A stretch of DNA of 64,000 nt from Paraspadella gotoi (taxonomy: Eukaryota; Chaetognatha): the NCBI GenBank assembly GCA_051294375.1, contig CM119264.1:5935621-5999620 (forward strand), written 5' to 3'. Made by a program: the position numbers and the translations under genes. Below the pieces are notes generated by a model. It saw only the letters and a program-made list of their open reading frames with translations. It did not search any database and was not told the DNA's origin. Below are positions 21,317-32,774 of the stretch, piece after piece (positions within the stretch are counted from its first letter, which is position 1; every line of letters starts with the position of its first letter).

Positions 21317-23425
21317 TCAAAAAGTTCGCAAAGAATCCCTTCGTCGCTCGAGAAATCTTCGGACAAATTCTCTTGACGAAATATCCTGGACTTCGTGGGC
21401 GCCAGGTTGGGGGGGGGGCAAGGATAAGCAGAGATGGGCCACGCGACAAAAAATTATACCCAGAGTACTCAGGGATAACCCTAGCGAAATTTTGTTTGTT
21501 GCTCTAACTTGATATATTTATGACTAAGTATAATATACAATATCTTAATATGAAATGATTTGGCACGTGGCCCAATCGAAACCTTTATTTCTTCTGGTAA
21601 AGCGGAACTCTTCTGCGCCTTGCACAATCCTTCGAGCCAGTCGTCGGAACTCTGAGAAGACTTTACGTCGTTCGAAACTAATTCGTCGGTCGCCATCACC
21701 CCCCGGACTTGGATTGTCTCTTCTTCACTCAAACCGACTTTATCTTTTCTTTTTGCCAAGGAGACTTCTTCACTGTCGCCAGAACCGGATATAATATCTG
21801 CTGGTTTAAGCGAATTGATTCCCCAAATATCTTTTTCTTCATCTTCGTCCCAAATTTTGGACCAACTGACAGGTGACTCGCAAGTGGCAACCCCACCGAA
21901 ACTACTTTTTAAATCCTGGAGAGGTTTTTATGGATTTTAAGGCAATAACTCCCTAAGAAAAATTATTGGAGATAATATTCAATCTTCCGCGTCATAACGT
22001 TATTATATTTATCTATGTATGGCAACAGCCGGTTTGCCTGTGATGCCCATTGGGATGGGGCATCTCACTCTCAGTGACGCATCCAGACTCTGGCGTGGTT
22101 ACCCTAGGACGGTCTCGCTTTGCCAACGCAGAGGGAAGTCGTTAGGACTGTGTATGGAACACAACGCCTGGGATGGTGTGTTCCCCCTCTGAGCCAATGG
22201 TGTTGGCTGAACAATGGTGGATGTGAGGCGGCGTAAATATACCGCCACATACGCTTATATAAATTGTGGGTAACTTTACTATTCGACGTCCGCAACCAAC
22301 TTTAGCTACCACCGGTCGGTGGTTTGTTAATCCATTAAATTTTACTTTCGCCGACCGCGGTTTTTGAAAAACCACTTGAAAATAGTTATTTAAAAAAAAA
22401 AAATTTAAAAATAACCCTAAACGCATTTAACCCTCACCACCCCTAACCCTAAACCACCCCAAAACTACCCTTAACCCTAACCCTTAACCCAAATAATACT
22501 ACTACGAATGAAGATTGCTTACACTCTCACTATCCGTGATCCCAGTATGAGCGGTGAGGCTCGTGTTGCTGCAGCTGACGCTATCCGAGATTCCGGTATG
22601 GGTGACGAGACTTGTGTCGCTGCTGCTGATACTTTTGTTTCGGCAACGTGGGGGCCACCGAGAAAAGAGATTTAGAGGCGATTGGTTTATCCCAGAAGTG
22701 CCGACGTTGGAAACGTCTCCGGCGTCGACCGGTTCACTAGCAACACATCGCCACTTCGTATAGCACGCAGAAATGGAGAAAAAAATTGCATCGACAGTCC
22801 AAATACTCAAACAGTAAACACTGAAGAGTTATGAGAAAAAAATAATAATTAAAAAAAATTAATAAAAATTAATAAAGAATAATTACCAGCGCAAGTCTCC
22901 CGTTTTTCGCGTTGGTAAAATCTAATTAAAAATAACTAAAAAGCATAAAAGGACTGACGATGCAACTACTACTTATCTCTGGATGTCGAAACACTGTTCG
23001 CCCGCAAAAGTTTCCTCGGTTCGGTCACGGGGAGAAAAACGATTTCTTCGACATTCGCTTAAGTCGAAGTCATCCGAGTCTCCGTCGGAGAAGCCTGAGA
23101 GAATTGCTCAAGCTGCGATCTCAACTCAATAACGCTTCCATTGCCAAATAGCAAGAACCGATCAAATTTTGTGAAAATATTAAATTATGGACAATGATTT
23201 ATGGGCCTCATTCGACGACTGAAAACCTTCGAGAGGAGATATTTGTACGGCCAAACTAATCAGCTCTTCGTCGAGGTGACAATAATTATCTTCTTGGGAA
23301 TTAAAAGCCTTTACACGGACGGAAATCCCGGCTCGACTCGACGGGGAATAGGGAGACAATAACATTTTTTTGGTCGTTGTTGTCGTTTTCCCAGCCTTCC
23401 TCTTCGATCTCCCGACCTTTCTCAT
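21317..23425 (-). CDS. unidentified Ser/Asp-rich protein, five-exon model
   Basis: I do not recognise this protein. A phase-consistent model uses exons 23227-23425, 22995-23094, 22523-22820, 21583-21915 and 21317-21385 (332 aa). It starts with a basic stretch (MRKVGRSKRKAGK), then an acidic one (SDGDSDDFD). Exon 3 holds two tandem 17-residue Ser/Thr repeats containing TSLVTHTGISDS and TSLTAHTGITDS. Exon 4 holds an acidic segment (WDEDEEKDIWGINSL), and the last exon ends in FVRRFLERRRDSLRTF. The composition suggests a mostly disordered, probably nuclear protein. Alternatively exon 2 reads through to a TAA at 22973, giving a separate protein of about 106 aa. ERH starts 527 bp upstream of this gene's start on the same strand and ends 221 bp from it. 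Confidence 0.4.
21930..22500. repeat. GGCAAC-family repeat next to a degenerate CCCTAA tract
   Basis: This fills most of the intron between exons 3 and 4 of the unidentified gene. Bases 22015-22245 match the repeats at 11602 and 33957 (GGCAACAGCCGG, CCTGTGATGCCC, CAGTGACGC). Bases 22413-22491 are a degenerate array of CCCTAA/CCCTTAA units on the plus strand, the complement of the common animal telomere repeat TTAGGG. Confidence 0.6.
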
Positions 23426-23646
23426 CCTCGTTTTTCTCAATTTAAATTTCTTTGGCCACAGAAAAGAAAATTATCATTTTTTTTGAGAATGGTCTAAATG
23501 AATTTTAATGGAGAACGAACCATTTCTTTTGAAGCGATAAAAACAAATACAAGCACGTGACAAAAGTAATGTAAGAACAAAGGGAATGAATATTACAAAA
23601 TAACAGACGACTGCTCCCGGCCGCCATTAATTATTTTTTTTCATTT

Positions 23647-23952
23647 TTATTGTCCGGCCTGCTTGCGCAACTGCGAGTATAGTTTCTCTTTGATCCATTC
23701 CTTGTCGTAAGGCGCGTAGGTTCCGGTGGCTTTCTGAAAGACGAGGCAGGAGAGATCCGCGAGCTGGTCGATGAATTCGAACAGCTGGGCGATGTCGTAA
23801 GTGATGGAGGGGCTGTTGGGGTTCATCCTCTTGAGGTGTTCCTCGAATATCTTGCAGACTCCCTCGGCACATTCGGAGACGGATTCGAAGTCCGAATAGG
23901 TTCGAGATTCGGGTTTCTTGCTGGGTTGAACCAGCAAAATTGTGTGAGCCAT
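23647..23952 (-). CDS. ERH: enhancer of rudimentary homolog
   Basis: An intronless 101-aa frame, close to the usual 104 aa, and almost unchanged from other animals: [48 protein letters not shown] and [13 protein letters not shown] is a small nuclear dimer that binds RNA-processing partners (for example CIZ1, SAFB, Mmi1-type proteins and DGCR8). It acts in pyrimidine metabolism regulation, mRNA splicing and microRNA processing. The dimer interface beta-strand at the N-terminus and the central helix are intact. The start codon is 189 bp downstream of the MRPL45 stop codon on the same strand, so the two may share a transcript. No separate promoter is visible in that gap. Confidence 0.97.
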   Translation of the reverse strand: MAHTILLVQPSKKPESRTYSDFESVSECAEGVCKIFEEHLKRMNPNSPSITYDIAQLFEFIDQLADLSCLVFQKATGTYAPYDKEWIKEKLYSQLRKQAGQ

Positions 23953-24141
23953 GGCTAACTCGCTTCAGATACTGAGTGGTCCCAACGGAAGAGGTTTTGT
24001 CTGGTACTTTTATTGGGCTCCTCTGTTGGAAAAATCAACGGTGGTTTAAAAAAAAAAAATATAGCAAGTACAATAAACGCAAAAGCAATAAATAACAATA
24101 ATCCTTTCCCAAGCCACTCCTCCAACAAGACCGGAAAATAG

Positions 24142-26630
24142 CTACGCCACCGCCGTCTTTGCTTCCTCCTCTTCATCCATTTCCTTCAACACGTCCCGAG
24201 TCTGAAGCTTTTCCAACTCTGCCGCGTGGATTTTTTCGACATCCGGAAGTCGGAAGGTCGGAATGACGGGCGGTTTGGAGTCGGCCCATTCGGGCTCGAT
24301 CTTTCCGTGCATGCGCCAGAGGCCGTAAGTGTCCGAGATGCGCTTCTCGAAAACGACGAACTCGAGAACGCTCCTCGGCGTCTCTAGGGATCCGTAGACG
24401 AGGCGGCCGAACCGGTCGTAGATGGCGATCGTCTGTTCCGAGTGAATGCGGATCGTAACTTGTGCGAAACTGTTGCCCTCGGGGCCGAATTCGAAGACGG
24501 CGGCGTGCACGAGACGAGCCGGTTCCACGTTGCGGAGGAAGCGCCATCTGTGGGAGTGAAAGAAAAAGGTAATTTGCAAAATGAAGAATATAAACGGAAT
24601 TTATACCAAAAATAAAATTCGTCACAATTGTGTAATCAATTGATACCCAAATAAATGCTTAATATTCATTCCTTTATGATATAATATTGATATATGATAT
24701 TTATTTTTTTTAAGGTATTTGTATGTTTTTACTGAATTGACGAGCAAATAGCTCGATTTTTTTATGCACTTATTCCATTACTCGCCTCAAAGTCTTGTAC
24801 TGCAACCCATCCGAGATCTTCTTGAAGCACTTGGACGTAACGAGCTCGTGAAGTCGCGTCCGATTGTTGGTCTCAAGAGCGTTATGGGCCTGGATATAAA
24901 TGTCTACTGCCTCCTCGCAAAAGTATTCCGGGGCGAAGCCGCCGATATCCTTCTCGATCTTGTTAATCTTTCTCACGGCTCGCTTACACTGGGTCCATTG
25001 TTTGGCTCGTTCACCGCGATCCTTCACGCCTGCAAAAGGGAGAATCGCCGAATGAAAAGGAAAACTCGTGTCGGGCGTATTTTCCATTCCAACGCCTCCA
25101 CTCAGGAAAACAATTTTGCGGGGCAAGAAAGGTATTTGACGAAACAAGCGCATTTTAACGGTTAATCGAGGAGGGAGGGAAACCAACCCTTTTTGGAAAG
25201 GAGCGACTTGGACCCATCGCCCTCCGGCGGAACGTAGGGGTCGGCAATAGCGAATGTCGAGGTGATATTGATAGGTCGCTCGCGAAAGCTTTGTGGCGGA
25301 AGCATCCCTTCTCGCTTGAGTTTCTCCAATCCGAGTCGAGCGTCGTCGCGTCGTACGTTTTCTCTCATCCTGTGAATTCGCCATGTTTTGTCTTTTCGTC
25401 TCATTCTTTTGAAAGACTTAAAAAGCGATATGCGTCGACTTACTGCCTGTAGTCGGGCAGGGGAAACGGAAATCGGCCCTCGAATTCCTCTAGGAGCTTC
25501 ATGCGTCTCATCTCGTTGAATTTGGGATTGACGTGCTTTCCCTGCATGAAGGATTTTTTAATCGTAAGTGCATTCAACTTAATTTCGAGGACTCGCAAAG
25601 AACTCTATTCATTTCACTTTTTAGCCGGTTAATCTGTCCAAATAATATATTTAAATTAGCAAAATTCATATATCTACAAAGTTGTCTGGACCTTGACCGG
25701 GCACGAATCATCTCACAGGTTGGTGTGAGAGGCTTCGGGCGCTGAGAAATAAGGCGGGCCAAAACTTAACATTTTTAGTTGCGCTGCGAGTACTCGCGGA
25801 ACAACTCCGTCACTTTTCGTTCGGAATGTGCCACTTGCGTTAAAAATGCTCATAACTCGCCTATAGTTAGTTGCTCATTTGTTAAGACAGGAAAAAACCT
25901 AAAATCTAAGTGACTGCTAGCGCCACCTGCAGGAAGTTCTAAAATTATAAAGAATAAAAGAAGGAATTCCAATTCGGTTCGATGCACCACGCAAAACTAC
26001 GGTCACGTGATCACAAATTAAATGCCGCATATTTCGTGTCATGTCTGGCTGTTTGAAATGAACTTTGCAGAGTAGTGATCAACCATAAGACTTTTGTTAT
26101 ACATAAAATTCCTAATCATGTGATAAACACGTGAAAAGAAAGTCTCTGCGGCGCAACATATTGGATGGGCCGATCTTGAATACAATATAAAACAGTCTGC
26201 AATAAATATCTTTTGTCCTTACTAAACTAAATTTATTTATGATGTTACATCAGCGCTGATGAAGACTTACAATCAAAGTCTAATAAAACATTTTTTAGTA
26301 AACAAAATACAAATTCTCTTCTCTCAAACAAATTTCCTAAACGCAACGAAAAAAAGATTTCACACAAAGATAAATCATAAAATATTTTTTATTTTCATAA
26401 TCTTTATTAAATATTATATTTCTCCTTACTTCCGCCTTACCTTTTACCACTGGTGCGGTTATGCTTGTACCATCTCGAGTTGAAAAGTGAGCCTTTGCCA
26501 CAATTACTACATTACTATTTATTTTCATCACCTTCATGGAACGATGAGGAATGAAGAATGGAACTTGCATCCGGGTGAAAATTAATGGCACGCTCCTTCT
26601 TGCTGTTAAAAGAATTTCCCTCGAAGCCAT
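24142..26630 (-). CDS. MRPL45: mitochondrial large ribosomal subunit protein mL45
   Basis: mL45 is a Tim44-like protein at the exit of the mitoribosome. It tethers the ribosome to the inner membrane. Secure exons are 25444-25541, 25188-25369, 24786-25029 and 24142-24547. Diagnostic stretches are IADPYVPPEGDGSKSLLSK, EKDIGGFAPEYF, RLHELVT, IYDRFGRLVYG and VFEKRISDTYGLWRMH. The junction that restores KTLRWRFL uses a GC donor (GAG/GCGAGT, 24784-24785). A first exon, 26448-26630, encodes a basic, Arg/Ser-rich presequence (MASREILLTARRS) typical of mitochondrial import. Its phase works only with a GTAAAA donor, so that junction is tentative. The total would be 370 aa. ERH follows after 189 bp. Confidence 0.88.
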
Positions 26631-27544
26631 ATTTTGTTTTTATGGAAACTGAGTAGAAACTAATGAAATATGAACGAGAAAGAAAATCGATGTGGATTAG
26701 AAGTCCGCTCCATAATAAAAACATGACAATTTGAAAAATCGAAGTTTAATACACGAATGATTGTAACTATCAGTAAAAATATTAATAGCCTTTTCTTTCC
26801 TCGTTTGAATTTAAAAAAAAATATTTTAAATATTTGACCATCAGAAAATTTGAAATTTCTTTCGCAACGTTCCCTGCTAGAAAAAATCTGTACAGAGTAC
26901 AAGGCACGCTCAAGGCAAGGATATTCACTGAAGGCTTAATTTCTAATTATGTTATTATCTTTGTATTTGGTTCCTTATGACTCTTTTTACAATAAAAACA
27001 AAAGCGTAGAAGTGAACAATAACCTATGTTCAATTTTGAATACATGCAAAACGTCCGTGCGATGGTATGCGAATTGGAGAAGAAATTGCCTTTCTCATAA
27101 CTCATAAGTCACTTAGAGTCTTAGACTCAAGAAAATCTTTCTACGGTGAGTTAGTGTGAAGAACATTCTACAATTGAGAAATTAAAGTTTAATTTTTAAA
27201 TTTAAGATTTTTAGATTTCATGTACAACCCAAATTTATTTCCCTTCAAAGTTAAACATTTTTTCCCAAAAATATGTAAATCTAATTGAGAGTAGGGGGAT
27301 TATTAATTGGCGAAAAAAAAAAAAATAAAATACAAAACTGCCGTTACTATCCAAACATACTAGCAAGATTTTTAGTTTGTTCTTTCGAGTTTAAGGTTGC
27401 ACATAAAATTACAGAAGTTAGCGAATACATCATACGAATTCAAAATTTAAAAATAGTATTTATTGGGAGTAAAATTGAGATCAAAAAATCTCAAAGAAAC
27501 CGCCCCATCGTAAATCCTTCCGAGCGTTCACAGTCCTTCTTTTC

Positions 27545-28297
27545 TCACGGCGCAACGGTAGGAGCGAATCGCGAGACAAGGGCGATGACTTTGTGGGACA
27601 ATCCCACCAAAAAACCCGGGCACGATGGGTGACGGCTAACTTGCTCCAAGGATAGTCTCAGCTCGAAGAAGACCGTGCGACAGTACGGATTCCTTCTCGA
27701 CGCGTACCTCAGAGTCAAGAATCGGTAATAAAAAAATGGGAGAACGAGACCTCCCTTGCCGGACATGGCCAAAAAAACGGCGGCGGGCAGGAGAAAGATC
27801 TCGGTGCAGGCGATAAAGCGGAGAATCTGACCCTGCTTCGACTTCAGCTTGAGGATGATGGTCCGCATAGAGGTGCCGATGCTGGGGCCGATGGCGTCGA
27901 GGGCACCCACCGTGAAGGTGGAGGCATGAAGAAGGGCGTAGAGGATGACGGGCATCACGGCCAAAGTCAGCGGCGTCGTGTGGTAAAACATGAGGCAGAA
28001 AAAGAGGTAATGACAAGAGTCCTCGAGTACGAGGGCGCCGAAAAACTCGCGCGTAAAGGTGACGGGCCGAGCGGCGCGCTGATGTAGACGCAGAGCACTG
28101 GTGGCGGCGCCGCCGAGAAAGATGCGCTGGTAGAGGGATTGGGGATCACCGCCAAACAGGGGTAGCACGAAGAGCACTCCGAAAAATACGGTGAGGACAC
28201 GCGTGAGCCACAGCGCAGTGTCCACTTTGTTGGCGAGGAGGTAGTGGACTAATCCCGTCGGTTGAGAGCTAGGTGGGGCGTCGTTGCGATCAGCCAT
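27545..28297 (-). CDS. TMEM33: TMEM33 (Pom33-family ER membrane protein)
   Basis: An intronless 250-aa frame matching the TMEM33/Pom33 family (human 247 aa). Signatures are NKVDTALWLTRV near the N-terminus, YQRIFLGGAATSALRLHQR, LEDSCHYLFF, ILRFIACTEIFLLPAAVF, and FYYRFLTLRYASRRNPYCR before a C-terminal SRFAPTVAP. Four hydrophobic segments are visible. Family members shape tubular ER, bind reticulons, modulate the unfolded-protein response, and in yeast help distribute nuclear pores. The gene starts 211 bp downstream of the IDS stop on the same strand. Codon use is as GC-rich as its neighbours, with no sign of transfer. Confidence 0.96.
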   Translation of the reverse strand: MADRNDAPPSSQPTGLVHYLLANKVDTALWLTRVLTVFFGVLFVLPLFGGDPQSLYQRIFLGGAATSALRLHQRAARPVTFTREFFGALVLEDSCHYLFFCLMFYHTTPLTLAVMPVILYALLHASTFTVGALDAIGPSIGTSMRTIILKLKSKQGQILRFIACTEIFLLPAAVFLAMSGKGGLVLPFFYYRFLTLRYASRRNPYCRTVFFELRLSLEQVSRHPSCPGFLVGLSHKVIALVSRFAPTVAP

Positions 28298-28508
28298 TTT
28301 TGTTTTGTTCTTTTTTTTATATTGCGATTTTCAGTTATGATTAGAAACACGCGTCCTGAAAACGGGAACGGTGACAAAAGAACGGAAATTATGTATATAA
28401 CGAAAACGAATAACAAGGAAAAAATAACAATTGTCCAAAGATTAATAAATAATATTTATAAAAAGTATAAAATAAATTATCGAATTAATTTCGACAATAA
28501 TTTTCGTT

Positions 28509-30176
28509 TTATCCCGACCGCCAGCCTTCCCTCAGCCGACGGGCCAACCTCTCTCGCACCGCGACGTATTTCCTTAACTCCGCCACGTTTTCATTTTCTC
28601 CCGGATCGAGTCGAAGATCATAGAGCTCGCGCGCCATCATCTTTGAAAAATCCCCAGTCATCGAAGTGACATTAAAGTCGATCCATTCGCCGTAGCGATA
28701 GTCGCGAGTGAGAATCGAATATCCCATAAGACGGACCTCATTTAGTCTGGGCTCGTCGCTGTTCGGAATGGCCGTGGGTCGCGGTCCCGGCCGGGGAAAT
28801 TGGGAGAAGACTCTATCCTTTCTCCTAGCTCTTTTTGAAGTAGAAAATTCGGAGAAGAAGCTCGTGCCCTCTGTGCACAGCTCGGGCGCTGAACCCTGCG
28901 GACAGATAGGAATCGTTTCCTTGACAGCCATCTCGACCAGGGTGGGCATTAAGTCGACTAATTCGACGAAACGATCGGTCACGTTGATCCGGTCGAGTCC
29001 TTTTTCTGCTTTGTCTCTCCTAAAGGGGTCTTGAAGGGAAAACTCTTGCAACCCATCCGCCCTCGGGGATTCGGGATCGAAAATGACGAGGGGGACTTGG
29101 ACTGCAGCTTCGAAGTTGCTGTACTTAGCCCATTCCCCGTGCTCTCCCAAACTCCAACCGTGATCGCCCGTGAAAAGGATGATCGTGTTTTTATGCAGGT
29201 TCGGCATTTCTTCAATCAAACCAAATAACAACCGCCCAAATAGATCGTCTACGTACGACACGGCGGCAAAGTAATGTTGCCTATTTATTCTTTGAAAGTC
29301 GTCGGGCAAGGGACCGAACGGAAATGGAGGGTGAATTGCGGTGACGTCATCGCGTCGCCGCAAATCGTTCCACGGATTCCATGCCACTTCCGGCATGCTG
29401 GAGGGGCGCGTCCTCGTCGATGGGAGGCGCAATGAATTTAATGGGTAAAGACTCAAATACCTTTTGGGAATTCTGAAAGGAATATGTGGCTTGTGGTAGC
29501 CGACGGCCAGAAAAAACGGACGGCTCGAGTTTTTGATTTTACGAACAAAGTTGAGCGCGGCGTCGTTGGTCTCCAAATCGGGCAGCGTTCCCATCGGTTG
29601 CGTTTCGACGTCGACGGCGCAGGCTACATTCTCGAACAGTTCGTCAACGCTCTGACCGACGGAGCGTAATCCAGGACAAGTTGCCGCGTTTTCGAAAGCC
29701 AGCGAGGCCGGATGGTAAGGATATTGCGACCAACTCCACGGAAAATCATCCGTAAAACCGGAAGCCCGGCCCGGATGAAATACCTTGCCGAAGGAGGCAG
29801 TTTCGTATCCCCTCTCTTTAAAAAACTGAGGGAGGGTGGTAAAGTTACCGATGGCACGACGCCAATAATGGCTATCCTGGTCGATCAGCTTGGTAGAGTC
29901 GGGCCTCCGACTCGTCAAGAAAGAGGTTCTACTGGGGCCGCACAAAGCTTGGTTGGCATATGCGCGTGAAAAGGTGAGCGAATGTTCGGAAAACGCTTCC
30001 AAGTTGGGAGTGACCATCCGCTCGCAATCAAGGCAGCGGTAAGTACTCAGTTGAGGGCGTAAATCGTCTGCGACGATGAAAACGACATTTTTAACGTGGG
30101 TCGAGGAAAGTGTGAAAGAAGAGCTTGACAAAAATAAAAGGTGGAACAGAGTCAGGAATATGTTCAAAGAACGCAT
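28509..30176 (-). CDS. IDS: iduronate-2-sulfatase, lysosomal
   Basis: An intronless 555-aa frame (human IDS 550 aa). A cleavable signal peptide covers about residues 1-25. The metal-binding VADDLRP (Asp37-Asp38) and the sulfatase signature CGPSRTSFLTSRRPD follow, with Cys79 as the residue converted to formylglycine. Further IDS-specific segments are FGKVFHPG, VGYHKPHIPFRIP, TGDHGWSLGEHGEWAKYS and the C-terminal RELYDLRLDPGENEN. The enzyme removes 2-O-sulfate from iduronate in dermatan and heparan sulfate inside lysosomes. The exon-free structure contrasts with the vertebrate gene. TTTCAG lies 2 bp before the start codon, compatible with a 5' UTR intron or trans-splicing acceptor. TMEM33 follows after 211 bp. 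Confidence 0.96.
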   Translation of the reverse strand: MRSLNIFLTLFHLLFLSSSSFTLSSTHVKNVVFIVADDLRPQLSTYRCLDCERMVTPNLEAFSEHSLTFSRAYANQALCGPSRTSFLTSRRPDSTKLIDQDSHYWRRAIGNFTTLPQFFKERGYETASFGKVFHPGRASGFTDDFPWSWSQYPYHPASLAFENAATCPGLRSVGQSVDELFENVACAVDVETQPMGTLPDLETNDAALNFVRKIKNSSRPFFLAVGYHKPHIPFRIPKRYLSLYPLNSLRLPSTRTRPSSMPEVAWNPWNDLRRRDDVTAIHPPFPFGPLPDDFQRINRQHYFAAVSYVDDLFGRLLFGLIEEMPNLHKNTIILFTGDHGWSLGEHGEWAKYSNFEAAVQVPLVIFDPESPRADGLQEFSLQDPFRRDKAEKGLDRINVTDRFVELVDLMPTLVEMAVKETIPICPQGSAPELCTEGTSFFSEFSTSKRARRKDRVFSQFPRPGPRPTAIPNSDEPRLNEVRLMGYSILTRDYRYGEWIDFNVTSMTGDFSKMMARELYDLRLDPGENENVAELRKYVAVRERLARRLREGWRSG

Positions 30177-30885
30177 TTCTGAAACCTACAGAAAAAGCAA
30201 CAACACATTCATAACAGCTTGAAAATGTAGACTTTTTAAGCGAATAACAGTAAACTTACACAAACAATCTTTCACTTCAATAAAAAAAATATTACGTCTA
30301 CTCAGTTCGAGAAAAAACCCAAAAACCTTCATAAAAACAGGAAATGGCTTTTAACACAGAGGCTGATGTTACAATTAAAGTGGATTTAAACATTTAGGAC
30401 ATGAATTAAATAACATGTACGTTGTTGGCCTTATTACTTATTACTTAGTTGCCGCAAAAAATGTCGACCATTATTACTTGACTAGAATACGAGTAACAAA
30501 AAGGCCCGTAATTTAAACTGCTTTTCAAATACGCTAAAATGTTGACTTAGATGAGGCACGATTAATGATAACAGTTAAAGGCAATTAAGGTTGAATCTGG
30601 TAACCGTTTCTCTTTTATGTAAGTTATGAAAATGAGCGAGGATGAAAACGCTCCTGGTTAAAAAAACTATCAAGGAAGCAAACCTGACTGAAAACGCATC
30701 CAAACCGAAAATAAAAACGGAAGACAACAGGAGACAATGAACAATGAACAGCTCGGATTAACGATTGCGCGATTGACTCGATATCGGTGCTTACGCAACC
30801 CACCGAAAAAATTAACACACCAGAAAGCTCTCTAAATTAAATACTTCAGTCTTCAGTCTCTTCAGTCTTTTCAGTCTTTAAAACT
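30177..30885. other. spacer between IDS and MEF2
   Basis: About 700 bp without coding signal. It should hold the IDS 5' region and the MEF2 3' UTR. A short TCTTCAGTCT tandem occurs near 30846-30876, just after the MEF2 stop codon. Confidence 0.5.
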
Positions 30886-32393
30886 TCAAGCATTTCGTTC
30901 TTCGGCATCGCGAAACTTCTTTGCGGCGCCCACGCCGTCCTCGTCACGGCTCCGGTGCCTCATTGGCGCCTCCGTGATCGAGATCACCGGCAAACACGAG
31001 GCAGTGTGGGCGACGCCGTCGAGGGCGGATGGTTCCTCTTTGATTTGTTTGACCCCAGAAGATCCGACGGCAACATCGCGGTCGTCGCATTCTCCGCTCG
31101 ACTGCAACGACAGGCTAGAAGAACCCCAGGGAAAGTAGGAGGACGAATCGAGGGGAGAGTCGTCGCCCATGGAATTTCCGAAGACGTTGTACAGGCCGGT
31201 GGAGGCGGCGGCGAAATTGGGCGGAGCCCCAGGATAGGAGGGCGTGGCCAGCGAAACCACGGGCGTGGTCAAGGGCAGGCCCGGGGATGCGCGCGGACGG
31301 AGAAGTGATGGAGACGAGCCATTAACAATGGAGCCACCGGAAAACGTTAAGGAACTGGGCGTGGGAAGTTAATGAGAGGTTAACAAAAATATACAGTTAA
31401 ACACAATGCGGAACTTTTCTCAGTGAAATGTATTTACCAAACAAAACAATTTTTCTCTTAAATCTACCTAATCTTTTCGACTTTCGGCCGTGCTTGGTTG
31501 CTGACGTGAGAATTCGGTGAGGGCGAAAGACGCCGCAACGACTGCGGTTCCTGTGGCTGCTGCGAATGAGAAGTCGAGATCAGAGAAAGGGCCTCATGCT
31601 TGGGCGTCTGCTGCTGCTCTCTCCGAAAATCCTCGCCGAGTGACCGTTTTGACGTCGACTGCCCATGGGAGGGAATGTCAACGCGCAATTTTGGGCGCGT
31701 CTGACTCACGGTGGGCGGAAGGTTGTGCCTGGAAGGTGGCCTCATCGGATCCGGGAGCGAAGAACGAGGAGGAGCTTCCACGTTCTTGACGGGACTTCCA
31801 CAAAACGCGGACGAAGAGGAATCAAACACGAATTCCACGCCGCTTCCTCGTCCGTCTACTAGACCGCTAGGACCGGCGACGGGAGAATCGTTCTCCGACT
31901 CGCGATCCACGACGACGGGAACAGAGACGGGCTGCGAAGTAGGGTAATCGCTGCCGCTGCCGCCTCCCATCGTTCCACCACGCCTTTTTTCCCGGTCAAT
32001 GAGCGACGCAAACTCAAGGTCAACCCGTTCCGCCGTCTTGACAGTGTTCGGCGTGAGTGCGCAAGATGGACCGGGGTCGTCCTCGTCAGGCTCGTCGGGA
32101 CTCTCGCAACCCGACTTTTCCCGTTTGGTCAGCGTGTCGGATATGTCAGAATTTGTGCGGGACTCGTGCGGCTCGTTGTACTCGGTGTACTTTAGCAGGA
32201 TCTTGTCCATATCGGAGGAGGCGTACTGGAACAGCTTGTTGCCAGAGTTGAAGATGATGAGGGCAATCTCGCAATCGCAAAGAACCGAGAGCTCGTAAGC
32301 CTTTTTCATGAGGCCGAATTTTCGCTTGGTGAAGGTGACTTGGCGATTCCGTTCGTCGCCGATGCGTGCGATAGAAATCTTTTTTCGTCCCAT
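30886..32393 (-). CDS. MEF2: MEF2 MADS-box transcription factor
   Basis: Two exons (31468-32393 and 30886-31354) give 464 aa. The first residues are the canonical MADS box ([20 protein letters not shown], then [19 protein letters not shown]), followed by the MEF2 extension ([21 protein letters not shown]). The remainder is a Ser/Pro-rich activation region with an acidic [11 protein letters not shown] stretch and [12 protein letters not shown], which echoes the STPVVSVTTPS segment of vertebrate MEF2. A KQIKEEP sequence fits a sumoylation-type motif. MEF2 binds YTA(A/T)4TAR sites and drives muscle, neural and immune programmes, repressed by class IIa HDACs through the MADS/MEF2 surface. Animals usually have one to four copies. 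The whole MADS/MEF2 region lies in a single exon here, whereas vertebrate genes split it. Confidence 0.96.
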
Positions 32394-32774
32394 AATCCCT
32401 GGTTTGTGTTTTTATTTTAAAATCGATTAAGCCCAAATTTTTATTTATTTCGTACAAAACAACTGGATGACTATAATATTTATTAAATTATTATACTGTA
32501 AAATTGCCCGTTGATATAGCACCAATTCCGTTTTTCTTTCTTGATATATTTTTAATCTTGATCAGTACGTCAAAATACAATCGAATGCAGTTAAGGCCTA
32601 ATAAAAGAAAAAGTTAACAATAGGGAATCAACAAAAAGGGACGAAAAGTCATCGGCAGCAATGATAAAACTTATTTATTTGACCATCAAGAAAAAACGAT
32701 TCGATCAGAAGTGTGTCATCGCGAATTATAGATCCTAATCAAAAGACAACGACCAGGCTAGTCCCTACGCGCCA
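32394..32774. other. spacer between MEF2 and the NEK-type kinase
   Basis: About 380 bp of AT-rich sequence holding the MEF2 5' region and the 3' UTR of the kinase gene. No other feature is visible. Confidence 0.5.

Noticed and set aside
24770-25384. MRPL45 region as one uninterrupted 204-codon exon
   Set aside because: The long frame crosses an intron. Splicing at 25187/25029 restores the conserved VPPEGDGSKSLLSK-GVKDRGERAKQW order, which the uninterrupted frame breaks.
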